Translations under genes and position numbers: made by a program
Notes under the pieces: generated by a model
The model's database searches: none
What the model was told of the DNA's origin: nothing
What the model saw: only the letters and a program-made list of their open reading frames with translations
Shown here: positions 1-10,698 of the stretch, in pieces
Layout: each line of letters begins with the position of its first letter
Numbering within the stretch: position 1 is the first letter of the stretch
Assembly: GCF_042186555.1 (NCBI RefSeq)
Contig: NC_133330.1
Span: 166,185,099 to 166,249,098, forward strand
Reading direction: 5' to 3'
DNA: 64,000 nt
Source of the DNA: Aquarana catesbeiana
Taxonomy: Eukaryota; Chordata; Amphibia; Anura; Ranidae

Positions 1-330
1 GGATTAATCTGAATAGGAGGAAGATCATTCACTGGAGTGTCATCTGTGATTTCCTCATCACTGACTTGAGGAATGGGCAGTAAATTATTGCAGTGCCAAG
101 CTTTGATTCGTCCTTCTGGCCCCTTTATCTAGTATACAGGGATCCCAAGTAACTTATCCATCACTGTGAAGATTTCTTTCCTCCATCTGTCAACTAATTT
201 ATGCTTTCCTGTTGCACCGAGGTTTCATAGCAGTACTCTATTGAATATATTCAAGTCTCTGTATCTCACCCGAAGATCAAACCTTTTTTTTTTTCCTGCT
301 TTCGTGCAGGAAACACCACACTTTGCACTG
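1..330 (-). pseudogene. Ty3/gypsy integrase C-terminal fragment
   Basis: Minus-strand translation of about 320-1 gives the basic KKRFDLRVRYRDL segment, then VLL, a stop, NLGATGKHKLVDRW, and a tail ending IKAWHCNNLLPIPQVSDEE. This is the SH3-like C-terminal part of Ty3/gypsy integrases (GDRVLLRN...GKHK...DRW...VYxVKxExG). At least two in-frame stops and an oligo-A tract make it non-functional. It continues past the window start, so the element's 3' end lies outside. Its placement immediately after the gag zinc knuckle marks an internal deletion of several kilobases. Confidence 0.7.
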
Positions 331-331
331 T

Positions 332-1291
332 TCACCCAATGTCCTCCAGACAAATTCCAGCTGAATGACCCATCTGACCACACCTAAAACACTTTCGGGG
401 GTCCCTCTCCCTTGGTGATACAGCTGGTCGTTTACTTGAAAGCTGGGGCTGGTAAGGCTCAGGTTTCTCTCTTTGGGTCCGATCAGAGGAGTAATTTTCT
501 TTTGAGACAGCTTTTATTTTCTTAGGATTACTAAACTGAATGTTAGCTTCCTGTTTCTTTACTATCTCCATTAACTCATGGATGGGAAGTACTTTGTCAG
601 ATAACATCATTTTAAGGAGCTGTACAAGAGGGTGGTGATGTAACAAACCTCTAACTAATTGATGGGTCCGCATAGAATCTACTTCATAAGTGAATATAAC
701 GTGGTGATATACTAAACGAGACAAGAGCCACTGTAATCGGTTAATAAAAGTAGAAACACTTTCCCCTTCCTTCTGCTGAGACATGCGATAATCAGCAACT
801 ATCTGCTCAAGATCATGGTATGGTTCACAGTGATCAGACAGTACCTGTATGTAGTCTGTTGCACTTACTACTTCGTGTTCGTCTCGGTACAGGCAAATTA
901 TTTCAGCAAATGGGGAGCGCAGGCTTTCGGTGAGACCCTGCTTCTTAGCTTCCCCTGAACAAGACCACTCCCCCAGACATTGAAGGGTGTGCTCTTTCCA
1001 TGCCTCGAACCTCTCTTCTCCTTGCGGTACAGGAACATTACCAGAGAATTATTTTAACTTTTTATAGTGTGCGGACTGTAACCCCTGTGCCAGCATTTAT
1101 TACAGGTTAGTTAAAGTATACATTGCATCCTCACTAGATGGTTCACTATCACTAACCAAACTGGGAGGATAACTAGTGGACATTGGTTCTTTCTTTACCT
1201 GACCCTGCAAGGTTGTAGTGGGTAAATATCTCAGTTTAGGAGCAACTGCAGGGTACCCCTCTGGATTGGGTTTCTCCATTGTTAGTACCAC
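332..1291 (-). pseudogene. Ty3/gypsy gag remnant (PNMA-like capsid, CCHC knuckle)
   Basis: The minus strand encodes gag-like protein in two open pieces (1291-1100 and about 1050-332) separated by a short stretch with a stop and a frame change. The second piece has the PNMA/Ty3-type capsid pattern (PVPQGEERFEAWKEH near 1030) and ends in a zinc knuckle, CFRCGQMGHSAGIC, which fits C-x2-C-x4-H-x4-C. Gag proteins of this family form the virus-like particle and the knuckle binds RNA. It is followed directly by integrase C-terminal sequence, so protease, reverse transcriptase, RNase H and the integrase core are missing. It could be a domesticated PNMA-like gene, but the frame break and the attached pol fragment argue for a dead retroelement. 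Confidence 0.75.
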
Positions 1292-2289
1292 TTCGATCTC
1301 GGCAGTGCCTCAAAATGTAGCACTATTATGGGGGGGGGGGTCTCATATGAAGTTGCCCTAGGCAATGGCACTAACCTACAGGTAACAAAATGAGCCAGAG
1401 CCTTTGTTAAAGGTAGAGTGGACTATAAATATATAATTGGCAGTGCCTCCACCTAGAACAGGGCTCCAGCTTATGTAGAGATGATCCCTTATGTAGAGGT
1501 GATTAGTGTAACTTTATATATGATAAAGTGATGGCATTACATACAACCAAAGCAAAAACAGGAAGAATGTACATATGTCTGAGAAGAACAGTGTATATAC
1601 TGTATGTATCTATATATCTGGATATTTAACTAAAGGCCTTTAACACCAATACCTCTAATGAGCACTGTGGCACAGTTTAGTTGCTGGGGCTCCTGATGAG
1701 CTGGCTTGCAAGGCATAACACAACCTGGCTTGAGAGGACGAATGCTGATGTATATGTGGAGCGGTGGCTTTCTGGGGACGCTTGTACAGACGAACACATC
1801 GATGGTGAAACACCACCTGCAAGGCAAATCAGGCCTATCTAGCCTATCTCTTGGTCCCTAACCTGATTATAGGCTATCAATGCTACCGGGCCTCTACCTA
1901 TCTAAATGGCTGTCGGAAGCCTATCCTGTCACTAGCCTGAGCTGTTTACCGTTCCCTAGGCTAATACTAGTTAGGAACCCCACAGAACAAAGAGGGACAC
2001 TGTTGCTGTAAATAATGAAGTGGTGGATATACACTTCATAGCAAACCAGTCACTTTATAGGTTATAATCAAATGAGCTTTGCTCTCATACACTTGAGAAT
2101 AGCCCAAGTACAGTTGTGTGCAAAAATCTAAATGGCTGTCGGATGCCTATACTGTCGCTACCCTGAGCTGTTTACCGTGCCTCAAAATGTAACCCTATTA
2201 TAGGGGGGTCATATGAAGTTGCCCTCTCCACAGGCTAATACTAGCTTGGAACCCCCCAGATATTAAAATATATCAATCCTGATGTACTG
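1292..2289. other. Unassigned DNA with a local duplicated block
   Basis: No coding signal. A block of about 80 bp beginning AAATGGCTGTCGGA at 1904 recurs at 2130. In the second copy its middle contains a segment (2187-2232, GTGCCTCAAAATGTA...) that also occurs alone at about 1308-1360. This looks like untranslated or LTR-like repeat material, but I could not define its ends. Confidence 0.4.
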
Positions 2290-3480
2290 TCAGCCCTAAA
2301 ATGCCAGGACAATACAAATACCCCCCAAATGACCCCTTTTTGGAAAGTAGACAGTCTGAGGTATTTAGTAAGAGGCATGGCGAGTTTTTTGAAGTTTAAT
2401 ATTTTTGTCACAATTTTCTGGAAAATAAAGAAATTAAATACATTTTTTTTTTACAATTTTTTTTTGTTACATACAAATCACCAGTGCAGTAAAGCATCAT
2501 CATATGACTGGTGTGGCGGCAATCAGGGATACTGACTGGTTATGGTATGTAAAAAAAAAAAAAATAATAATTTTTTATTCTATTTTTTAAATATTTTTAC
2601 CTTTTTTTTTTACTATTTTTTTTACATCCTGTCATCAGAGTAGTTCAATGTCCAAAGTGACACTGTACTACTCTGGAGGGTGATCAGTTTTTTTTTACAC
2701 TATTATTGCTTATAACAGTGATGATCTCTCAGGGCTGGGCTCAGCCCTTCCTTCTCTGAGCTGGCCGCTCAGCCATTGGCTAATTGCCAGCTCCCATCTC
2801 TCTCAACAGTTACTCAGCTGTTGATCATAACCTGCTTGTCAGTCCTGCCTACTTAAGCCGTCCATCCAGCGGAGCTCTGCCTTCGCCTTGGTCAACATCA
2901 CAAGAAACATCTCCTGCATTCCTGTTTAAAGACTGACTTTGCTGACATCCCTTCTGGCTCCAGATCCTGCTTGCTGTTCTACTACTTTGATTCCTGACGT
3001 CTGGCTTGGCTGACTATACATTCCGGTTCTTGAACTCTGGCTATGTTTTGACTACGCTTGTTCTTTTTACTTTTATTTTTAAACAAGTGTGATTTAACTG
3101 TACTTCTGTCTCGGTCTGATTTCATGGTTTCTGACATGATCACTTTTATAAGCAATACTAACTGTCATGACAGCTTGCTTACTGTTGACATGCTGTGATT
3201 GGCTACAGCTAATCACATGGTACAGGGCGCTGTGATTGGCCCAGGTACCATGTGATAGCTGTGGGCCAATCACATCATCACATTAGAAGGCAAAACAGTC
3301 ATAAATGGAAGCCATTTACATTGTGATCATGTGAACGCTATGACGAATCATAGCGATCACATGATACCCCGTCCACTCACAGTAGCTGGGTACTGAGTGC
3401 CGTGATCCCCTTTGTCCACTGGACACAGCGGTCACAGGATTGCGCTGCTGTGTGCCGCAGCGGGCGTGCCATTGAGCAAG
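2290..3480. repeat. Interspersed repeat hosting a solo LTR (ends not defined)
   Basis: The sequence flanking the solo LTR (2290-2726 and 3137-about 3480) is AT-rich, then rich in repeated TGTGATTGGC / AATCACATG blocks. Similar GATCAGCTG/ATCACATG wording occurs in the TTAA-flanked element at 55.2 kb, so this is probably a related non-coding DNA repeat. The LTR sits at the middle of a short palindrome, ATTGCTTATAA...TTATAAGCAAT. No termini are certain. Confidence 0.35.
2727..3136 (+). mobile_element. Solo LTR of a chromovirus, 5-bp TSD TGATC
   Basis: The 410-bp sequence matches the reverse complement of the 5' LTR at 21306-21722 (shared GGGCTGGGCTCAGCCCTTCC start and a TTCATGGTTTCTGACA-type end). 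It is flanked by TGATC on both sides (2722-2726 and 3137-3141), the 5-bp duplication expected of Ty3/gypsy integrase. The first dinucleotide is TC where the family has TG. GCCTTCGCCT at 2879-2888 is the probable RNA 5' end. No internal sequence remains, so this is the product of LTR-LTR recombination. Confidence 0.88.
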
Positions 3481-3871
3481 TGCACCACAATGTATCAGCA
3501 CATTTACTGTGAGCAGTTTGGAAATTGATAAAAGAACAAAAATATGCCTTACATCCCCCAGTAAGACAGTTAATGTTGCATTCAACAAAACATTCACTGT
3601 CCTCCCACTTAAATTGTAACAATACAACTGAACAGGGCTGTACACATGTGCCATGGCCACAATGATTTGTGGTATTTTTACCTCGGGTGCAGAGTTTGAC
3701 AGGTGGCACTGCCTGTCAAACTTGGTCATTGAGTTCAATGATGCCACACCGCAACCACGAGATGAACGCTGTTTGTAGTTTGCTATCACTAAAGATTCTA
3801 GAGCTCTGCTGGAGATCCGTCTATACATCCTTACTCCTGACTGACTTTCTTGCCATCTAGAACCGATCCGG

Positions 3872-4744
3872 ATGCCATACAGAACAAGGCACAGGGGGAA
3901 GAAGCTTCGTTTTCCACCGGGAGAGGAGGATACAGCTCCAAAAGCAGTTCCCCACGTGGAAGTCTCCCCTAGACGTTTGAGGAATATGGCGTCTCAGACA
4001 GAGATGGAAGAGCAGACGGACGTGCAGAGGCTCGGCTTTCAGGAAGTAATGGCCGCGATAGCCTCATGCCAAACTGCCCTGACTAATAAAATAGAGGCTG
4101 TACAACTGGATGTTAGCCTCATCCGACAGGACTTTGACAAACTCCGTACACAGGTATCGGACGCGGAGCAGCGTGTGGGGCTAACGGAAGACACTGTCAC
4201 GGAACACACAGCGTCGATCCGCACCCTACAAACGAAGGTCAGAGCGCTGGAATATAAAGACGATGACGCGGAAAACAGAAATCGGAGGAATAACCTCCAC
4301 ATTGTTGGCATGCCAGAAGGCGCGGAAGGGAAAAACCCCACGGTCTTTGTGGAGGAGCTACTAAGGGGACTGCTGCCGGCAGCGCAGTTCTCGCCATACT
4401 TCACGGTAGAATGTGCACACAGGGTCCCTCCGGTCCCGGGACCTCCTGGGTCCAACCCTTGCACTCTGATTTTTCGGCTGCTTAACTTTAGGGATCGGGA
4501 CGAGATCCTCCGCGTAGCTCACAGAGCGGGTGAGTTAAAATATCAGAATGCCACCCTGATGTTCTTTCCTGATTTTTCCCTTGAAACGCAAAAACTACGC
4601 AGATCCTTTGATCAGATTAAAGTGGGGCTGCGGGCGCGGAACATTAAATACAGTATACTTTTCCCTGCCAAACTGAGGGTCCAGGACGGAGAAACAGTTA
4701 CGTTTTTTATCGCGCCTCGTGACGCTGCCGCATGGATGGATTGA
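3872..4744 (+). CDS. LINE ORF1 protein (L1-type RNA-binding nucleoprotein)
   Basis: An uninterrupted 290-residue ORF. The N-terminus is basic (RTRHRGKKLRF). Residues about 60-135 are a heptad-rich coiled coil that would trimerise the protein. The junction DDDAENRNRRNNLHIVGMPE is the hallmark linker into the RRM-like domain of L1 ORF1p (Transposase_22 family), and the C-terminal domain runs to residue 290 (about 185-290 includes FRDRDEILRVAHR and LRARNIKYSILFPAKLRV). Length is in the normal range for the family. ORF1p coats LINE RNA in the cytoplasm and acts as a nucleic-acid chaperone for target-primed reverse transcription. The ATG at 3872 is the first in frame and gives the full expected N-terminus. 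It is the only full-length, stop-free TE protein in the window; expression is not shown. Confidence 0.9.
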   Translation: MPYRTRHRGKKLRFPPGEEDTAPKAVPHVEVSPRRLRNMASQTEMEEQTDVQRLGFQEVMAAIASCQTALTNKIEAVQLDVSLIRQDFDKLRTQVSDAEQRVGLTEDTVTEHTASIRTLQTKVRALEYKDDDAENRNRRNNLHIVGMPEGAEGKNPTVFVEELLRGLLPAAQFSPYFTVECAHRVPPVPGPPGSNPCTLIFRLLNFRDRDEILRVAHRAGELKYQNATLMFFPDFSLETQKLRRSFDQIKVGLRARNIKYSILFPAKLRVQDGETVTFFIAPRDAAAWMD

Positions 4745-5911
4745 CTGCCTCCGCACCGCCAAGCATAATTAATAAGAGCACTTAGCATATGCTCACGTAA
4801 CTTTATGTCACACTTACAGCCTTTTTGCCATTGGGAAGTCGTTCTATCTTCAAAACCTGTTGGGGAACTGTGATCGGTACACCAAGCTGCACACGTTTCA
4901 GCCGCACCGAAAACCTTTCCTACACCATGCTGAACCTGGGGAGGTAATGGGGACACTAGTTTATCAGTCGGATGCATGAGCTCACACAGCGGCAGCTCCT
5001 TGATTCCTTCTTCGAGCGATAATTTGGATATTGGAACTGGGCTGGTGGTGCCTACTGCAATCACAAGCCCCGGCCACTTGTCATGTCTACATGGACGATC
5101 TGCTAGGTGGATTGTAATAGACTTTACCATCACCGGGTCCGGTGATGGTAAAGTGCGGATCCTGCCAGCATTGTAGTAGTAATACCGATCAAAACCCATG
5201 ACAAGGAGGTCCTGCTTCCTCGCACACCTCTTTTGGGCCAGAATAGGGTATACAGCCCATCGAAAGGGGTCTTAGGCTGCTGCAAAAGGGTCTTCTCCCG
5301 TTTATTCCAACTTATGTAAAAGTTCTGTAATATTTGATTTAGGCCTCCTGAGCCTGCAGCAACTAACTTGAACTCGTATCTCAGCTCACGGTGGTGCCCC
5401 ACACTCTGAACCCGCTGGTTGGTTGGATCTCGATGTGAAATGCACGATAGGGCACTCTTACCCTGTACTACAGATGTACATATGGGCTATCGTTCCAGCA
5501 AGCCCTACTTTGATTGACCCATATTTATCTGTTATACCTGTAAAGTCGTTTAGTAACTAAGATATGTACTCCTGGGGTCACCCAGGAGAGAATTTATGCA
5601 ACTTTAACCAGCATCTCTGTTGCCCTGTTAGGTAACACTCCACGCTATAAGTGCTCGCCCTCGTTAAATTATAGTTGTTGGGGGTTCAGGGGTATGATAG
5701 ATCATCAGTTTGGGTTGGTGATGTGGGGAGGGGGGGGGGGTTTCTGCCGTTGCAGAAACTCAGGGATGTTATTTACTTAAGTTTCACAATGGAGTTGCTC
5801 ACTTAGGCCTAATGGGGACTGCGAGATGGTTTAACTCTTTACCCTTGAGGGGCTGGTTGGGAGGAGGATGGGTCATGCGGATCCTGCTCAATTATTTGCA
5901 CTCACGAATTA
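4745..5911. other. LINE inter-ORF region with probable inserted sequence and unrecognised minus-strand ORFs
   Basis: The gap between ORF1 and ORF2 is 1.17 kb, long for this LINE type. Part of it (about 4790-5480) reads better on the minus strand: open frames 5402-5130 and 5199-4612 contain protein-like stretches (for example LNQILQNFYISWNKREKTLL and HDKWPGLVIAVGTTSPVP). I do not recognise them. A 13-bp inverted repeat, CTTTACCATCACC / GGTGATGGTAAAG, lies at about 5122-5155. The rest (5500-5911) has no signal apart from a G-tract near 5735. An old insertion is the best guess, but I could not find a TSD. Confidence 0.4.
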
Positions 5912-8900
5912 ATGACTGATCTGTCTATCATGTCCTGGAATGTCCGGGGCCTAAACTCAGCCACAAAAAGGACGCTGGTTTTTAAATATCTGCAGAAATA
6001 TAATCCCCACATTTGTATCCTCCAGGAGACTCATTTGATGGGCACGTGCATTTTGGGACTCCGGAGGGCATGGGTGGGAACTCATCTCCACTCCACCTAT
6101 TCTAATTATGCCAGGGGAGTGAGCATCTTGATCCGCAGGTCCCTTCCTTTGCAGATTTTGGAAGTCAGAACAGACCCGGGGGGGTAGATTTGTTATTATT
6201 AACGCTTCACTATATGATAGGGGACTGGTATTGGTGGGCCTTTACCTTCCTCCTCCTGCTGATGTACAACTATTGAATGATATAATGCAGATTGTAATGG
6301 GTTTCAATGTACCAGAAGTATTTGTGTTTGGTGATTTCAATATGGTTCCATCACAGGATCTGGACAGACTGCATGCGACGACCCACACCTCCTCGGCTTT
6401 GGGGGGCTGGGCTGACACGTTTGCTTTCACTGACGTATGGCGCCATTTTCATCCAAGTGGGAGGGAGAATACGTGTCACTCTACCTCCTATCGGGCCCTC
6501 TCACGTATAGATCTAGTCTATGCATCCTCTGGGGCCTTGCGTTGGGCAAGGGCGGTGGAACACCTACCCCGAGGGATCTCGGATCATGCCCCTGTCTGTC
6601 TTACAATCTCCTTGATTAAATCCCCGGGTTTGAAGCTATGGCGTCTGTCTGGATTCTGGGCAAAGGATGACAGGATCCACGAGCCGATGATGGAAACTAT
6701 CTTCAACTTTTGGAATGAGAATAGGGAATCTGTTAGTGCCACTACATTGTGGGATGCCTTTAAATCCCAGATAAGGGGGGAAAATATTGCCCGCATATCC
6801 TTTTTGCAGAAAGAGAACTCCCGGGCTACAGGAGACTTTGGAGGGGAAGGCTGCTAGGTGTGAGACAGAATATATTCAATCCCCTAATGAAACCAATTAC
6901 CAAGTATGGCAGAGTACCCTTTGTGATCTTTCTCTACACAACATTGTGCAGACCCAAAAATCTATGTTATTTACCAAGCAAAGAATATTTGAACATGGAA
7001 ATAAGAATGGGCGTCTGCTAGCATGGCTAGCAAAGAACCAGATGGCTTCCACTCACATAGCTAGTATCCGGGATGCCAATGGACAGCTGCTGTCCTCTCC
7101 GGAGGACATAAATGCTGGGTTCCTGGAGTTTTTCAGGGAAGTGTATTCTTCTAGGGCCCACTTCTCCCCAACAGAACTGCAGGACTACCTAGATGCAGTC
7201 CCTTTCCCTTCCCTATCGGAGGAACATAGGAATTTATTGGAGGAGGACTTTTCCCTGGAGGAGGTGCAGACTGCCATTGGAAGTCTACAGGGTGGTAAGA
7301 CCCCGGGTGCAGATGGCCTACCTACAGAGTTCTACTCACAACACGCTGAATTTCTTGCCCCTAGATTCAAATCCCTCTTCTCCGGACTGGCAGAGACAGG
7401 CGCTCTGCCAGAATCCATGGAGGAGGCTATAATAGTCTTAATACCCAAGCCTGGTAAGGACCCACAGGACTGTGCGTCATTCAGACCCACATCACTGCTC
7501 AACGTAGATGCAAAAATTATGGCGAAGATAATAGCTAACCGTTTATCGTCGGTAATTTCTACACTGATCCATGTCGATCAGACAGGGTTTATGCCGGGCA
7601 AAGGCACCGACATAAATATCAGGCGGCTTTTCTTAAATATATCAATCCCTCACAACACAGCTGGCTCCGGGTGATCGCCTCACTTGACGCCGAAAAGGCG
7701 TTTGACTCTGTAGAGTGGGCATATCTCTGGGGGGTGCTGCAACACTTTGGGTTTGGCCCCAAAGTTATACGCTGGATACAACTACTCTATAGAGCACCAG
7801 CGGGAGAAATGCCAGTCTTGGTCCGGACTCCCTTTGAATTTACTGGGCCGTATAAATATTCTCAAAATGATCATCCTACCCAAATTCAACTACATTTTCC
7901 GGAACAGTCCGATTTGGATACCGATATCTTTTTTTCAGGAGATAGATAGATGCATCATCTCTTTTATATGGAATGGAGCCGTACCGAGACTGGCAAAATC
8001 CACACTATGTTCACCGACGCACCTGGGGGGCTTGGCCCTCCCAGACTTTTGGGTTTATTATTGGGCAGCAATGCTGGTCACTACATACTGGTGGTTTGAG
8101 GCAAAGAGGTCCAATGCCGTGGTCTGTGTAGAGGCAGCCTGGCTGGGCTCACTACAGGAATTGCAAAACCTGGTGTATAGGGGAGTGGGGGCCTATAGAG
8201 ATCTCCCTTCCCCAACTAGGGCGATGATAAAGGCCTGGATTGCGGCTCGACGCAGGTTCCTCCTGGTAGATCGCTGGTCTCCGGTCCAGCCTCTCTGGGG
8301 AAACCCTAACTTGCCCCACTTTAGATCAATACCGAATCCTCAGGTATGGGCGAGATTCGGCATTAAGACTCTAAGGAATATTATGCCCACAGGCACCTTG
8401 ATGTCATTCTCACAACTAACTAGGAAGTATGATTTACCTGGGTGGATGTTCTTCCGTTATGCTCAGCTGAGACATGCGGCCAGGGCCCAATTCCCCACGC
8501 CTCCTGTTCTACAATTGGACCCCGTAGAGAAACTACTGTCCTGTGCGGACCTGAAGAAGCCACTCTTGGCTCTATACGGTATTTTGCTTCCAATTGATGA
8601 ACAATGGAAGGCTGATATCCCAGCATTAGAGAGGGAAGATTGGGAGGACAGTCTTGAACAAGGCCCCAAGCTAGTCATAGCTGCTGGAGATAAACTCATA
8701 CAAACAAAGTTTCTCCACAGGGTTTACTTTACCCCGGTACGTATGTCTAGAATATACCCTGATAGAGACTCACACTGCCCTAGATGTTTGACACACCCGG
8801 GTACATACATGCACATGTTCTGGGACTGCCCTATGCTGTCAACCTTTTGGGCAGAAGTATTTGACCAGTTAAATGTTCGCCTTGAACTGAATGTCCCTGT

Positions 8901-9153
8901 GATGCCTGAATTGGCTTTACTGGGTATTCATGATGATGACCAGCGATCACATCATAGCAAACTGCTAATTTCATATCTGCTTTTTTACACTAAGAAGGAA
9001 ATACTGTGTAAATGGACTTCTTCTGTCCCCCCAGACATAGCTACATGGGAAAACAAAGTCAATGCTGCCCTCCCGTTATATAAATTGACGTATATCAATC
9101 GTGGGTGCCCATGGAAATTCGACAATGTGTGGTCGACATGGACATCGATCTAA
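5912..9153 (+). pseudogene. LINE ORF2 (APE endonuclease + reverse transcriptase), broken
   Basis: The APE-type endonuclease motifs are all visible: SWNVRGLN, LQETHL, VFGDFNMVPS, SRIDLVY and ISDHAPV (5925-6600). Reverse transcriptase starts around 7270 with KTPGADGLPTEFY, IPKPGKDP...FRP and DQTGFMPGKG, and motif A SLDAEKAFDS lies at 7680. Frame changes occur near 6185, 6840 and 7670. After LLYRAPAG (about 7800) the sequence jumps to LGRINILKMIILPKF, so motifs B-D including the (F/Y)xDD dyad are deleted. The C-terminus keeps a cysteine-rich element, CPRCLTHPGTYMHMFWDC (about 8780). In intact elements this protein nicks target DNA and copies LINE RNA there. This copy cannot. Confidence 0.88.
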
Positions 9154-9470
9154 CTAATAGGAAAAAAAGCCATGAGACCTACTGATCTGTCTCCTGTTCC
9201 CTTCCGTCTCTCCGCCCCTCCCTCTCCTCCATACTTTGCCGGTCCCTCCCTTCTTCTCCCCTTTCCTGTATCCTTCCCCCCTCTCACTCAGGGCTCATAT
9301 CCCTGAACACGGGATTGAGAATTGTATTACTCTCGGTAATGGACTATGGTATACTTTGATAGATAACTGTGGATGTATGTACTATGTGAAATGTTGACAA
9401 CAATGTAACAAGTTGTAACTTTGTAACACACGGAATGTGATTCTACCATACTGTATGTATTATTTTCTAC

Positions 9471-9501
9471 AATAAAGCACTCCTGGTTAAAAAAAAAAAA
9501 A
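9471..9501 (+). terminator. LINE polyadenylation signal and A-tail
   Basis: AATAAA at 9471 is followed by GCACTCCTGGTT and a run of A residues to 9501, the retained poly(A) tail that marks the LINE 3' end. Confidence 0.75.
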
Positions 9502-9612
9502 GATTCCTTAATGTGCCTTTGTTGTAATTACTTGAGGGTAAAGTTCCTCTTTAATTTAGAGGCACATCAGACCTCTACAGAGAGAATATTGCTTTCACAC
9601 AGAGAGTATGGG

Positions 9613-10053
9613 TGTCAGGGTTTGGCTCAGCCCTTCCTTCTCAGAGCTCTGTGCTCAGCTGTTGGTTAATTACCAAAGCCTCTTCCTTCCACAGTGACTC
9701 ACCTGGTCTTCATTTCCTGCTCGTCAGCTAGAGCTGTTGGTTATATAAACTCCTTGGATCAGATCTTCTGTGCCTTTGCCTTGGTCAACATATCCAGACT
9801 CTCTCTGCTGTGTTTTCCTGTGAAAGACTTTTGCTTGGCTGACTTCCCTTCTGGTTCCTGATCTTGTTTGCTGCACCCGACTTCACTGATCTCTGGACTC
9901 CTGTTTCTCTGGCTTGTTCTGACTACCCATCCTGGTTACCAAACTCTGCCTATGTTTTGACTACATTTGCTCTGTTTATACCATTTTACCATTTTATTAA
10001 ATAGTGTGATTTTTATTGTGCTTCTGTCTCTGTCCGATTCATGGTTCCTGACA
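9613..10053 (+). mobile_element. Solo LTR of the same chromovirus family, TSD ATGGG
   Basis: The LTR starts TGTCAGGGTTTGGCTCAGCC and ends GGTTCCTGACA (TG...CA). It is flanked by ATGGG at 9608-9612 and 10054-10058, a perfect 5-bp TSD. TATATAA at 9742 lies 30 bp upstream of GCCTTTGCCT (9772-9781), the expected transcription start. It matches the LTRs at 2727 and 21306 along its length but is more diverged. Confidence 0.9.
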
Positions 10054-10058
10054 ATGGG

Positions 10059-10694
10059 TCTTCTAAGCAACATGCTGCAAGGGACAAGCTTTTTTACTTA
10101 GGCTGTTGCTGCTTTCTAAACAGAACAAACTGTAAGATTCTGGACACCTTTGTTTTGTTACACTTGGGATACATTTAGCTAATTTACAGCCCTACTGGGC
10201 TTTGAGGATTAGGTTACACGCTAGGGTTAAACATTAGGTTTGCTGTGTGCTGGAGGATGGGGGGGGGGGGGCTGTCTCCCAGAATTGTTGTGTCAGGATG
10301 AATGTCTCATGCAGATAGCAGAGGGAGGAGAGAAAAGCTAGAAATCACACTTGGTGCTTTGGATAGAGCCAGGTACACATGATAGAAGGATATGCTTTGT
10401 TAATTCCTAATTTCAGAGGTTTACAACCACTTTAAGGCACTGGGAGCCCCAGGTATAGGGATCCAGTGCTAGGCCTTTTGTTATAACAATACATGTACCA
10501 CCTATTTTTTTTAGCTCCCCTTATATGACCTAGGCAGATGCTGCAAGGATCATACTGAGGACAACAGAATTGTACATGAATACCAAGAACAGAGCTGCTG
10601 TTAGAAAGTTTTTGTTTGAGGGTTGCTTGTGGTGTGAATGTGGACACAATGAAGTTTGCAGTTCAGCTCCACATGTAGTGTATCCTGCCAAGGG
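10059..10694. other. No recognised feature
   Basis: Non-coding, with a 12-base G run near 10260. I see no open frame with protein character and no clear repeat boundary. Confidence 0.5.
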
Positions 10695-10698
10695 TTAA

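Larger units (their letters stand above)
3872..9501 (+). mobile_element. L1/Tx1-type LINE with intact ORF1 and defective ORF2
   Basis: Non-LTR retrotransposon in plus orientation: ORF1 (3872-4744), a long inter-ORF region, ORF2 (5912-9153), a 3' UTR of about 320 bp, AATAAA at 9471 and an A-tract at 9489-9501. The 5' UTR must lie upstream of 3872, but I could not find its boundary or a convincing TSD. ORF2 has three frame breaks and has lost its reverse-transcriptase active site, so the copy cannot move by itself. Confidence 0.85.

Noticed and set aside
4039..4464. 141-codon minus-strand ORF
   Set aside because: Antisense shadow of the genuine LINE ORF1.
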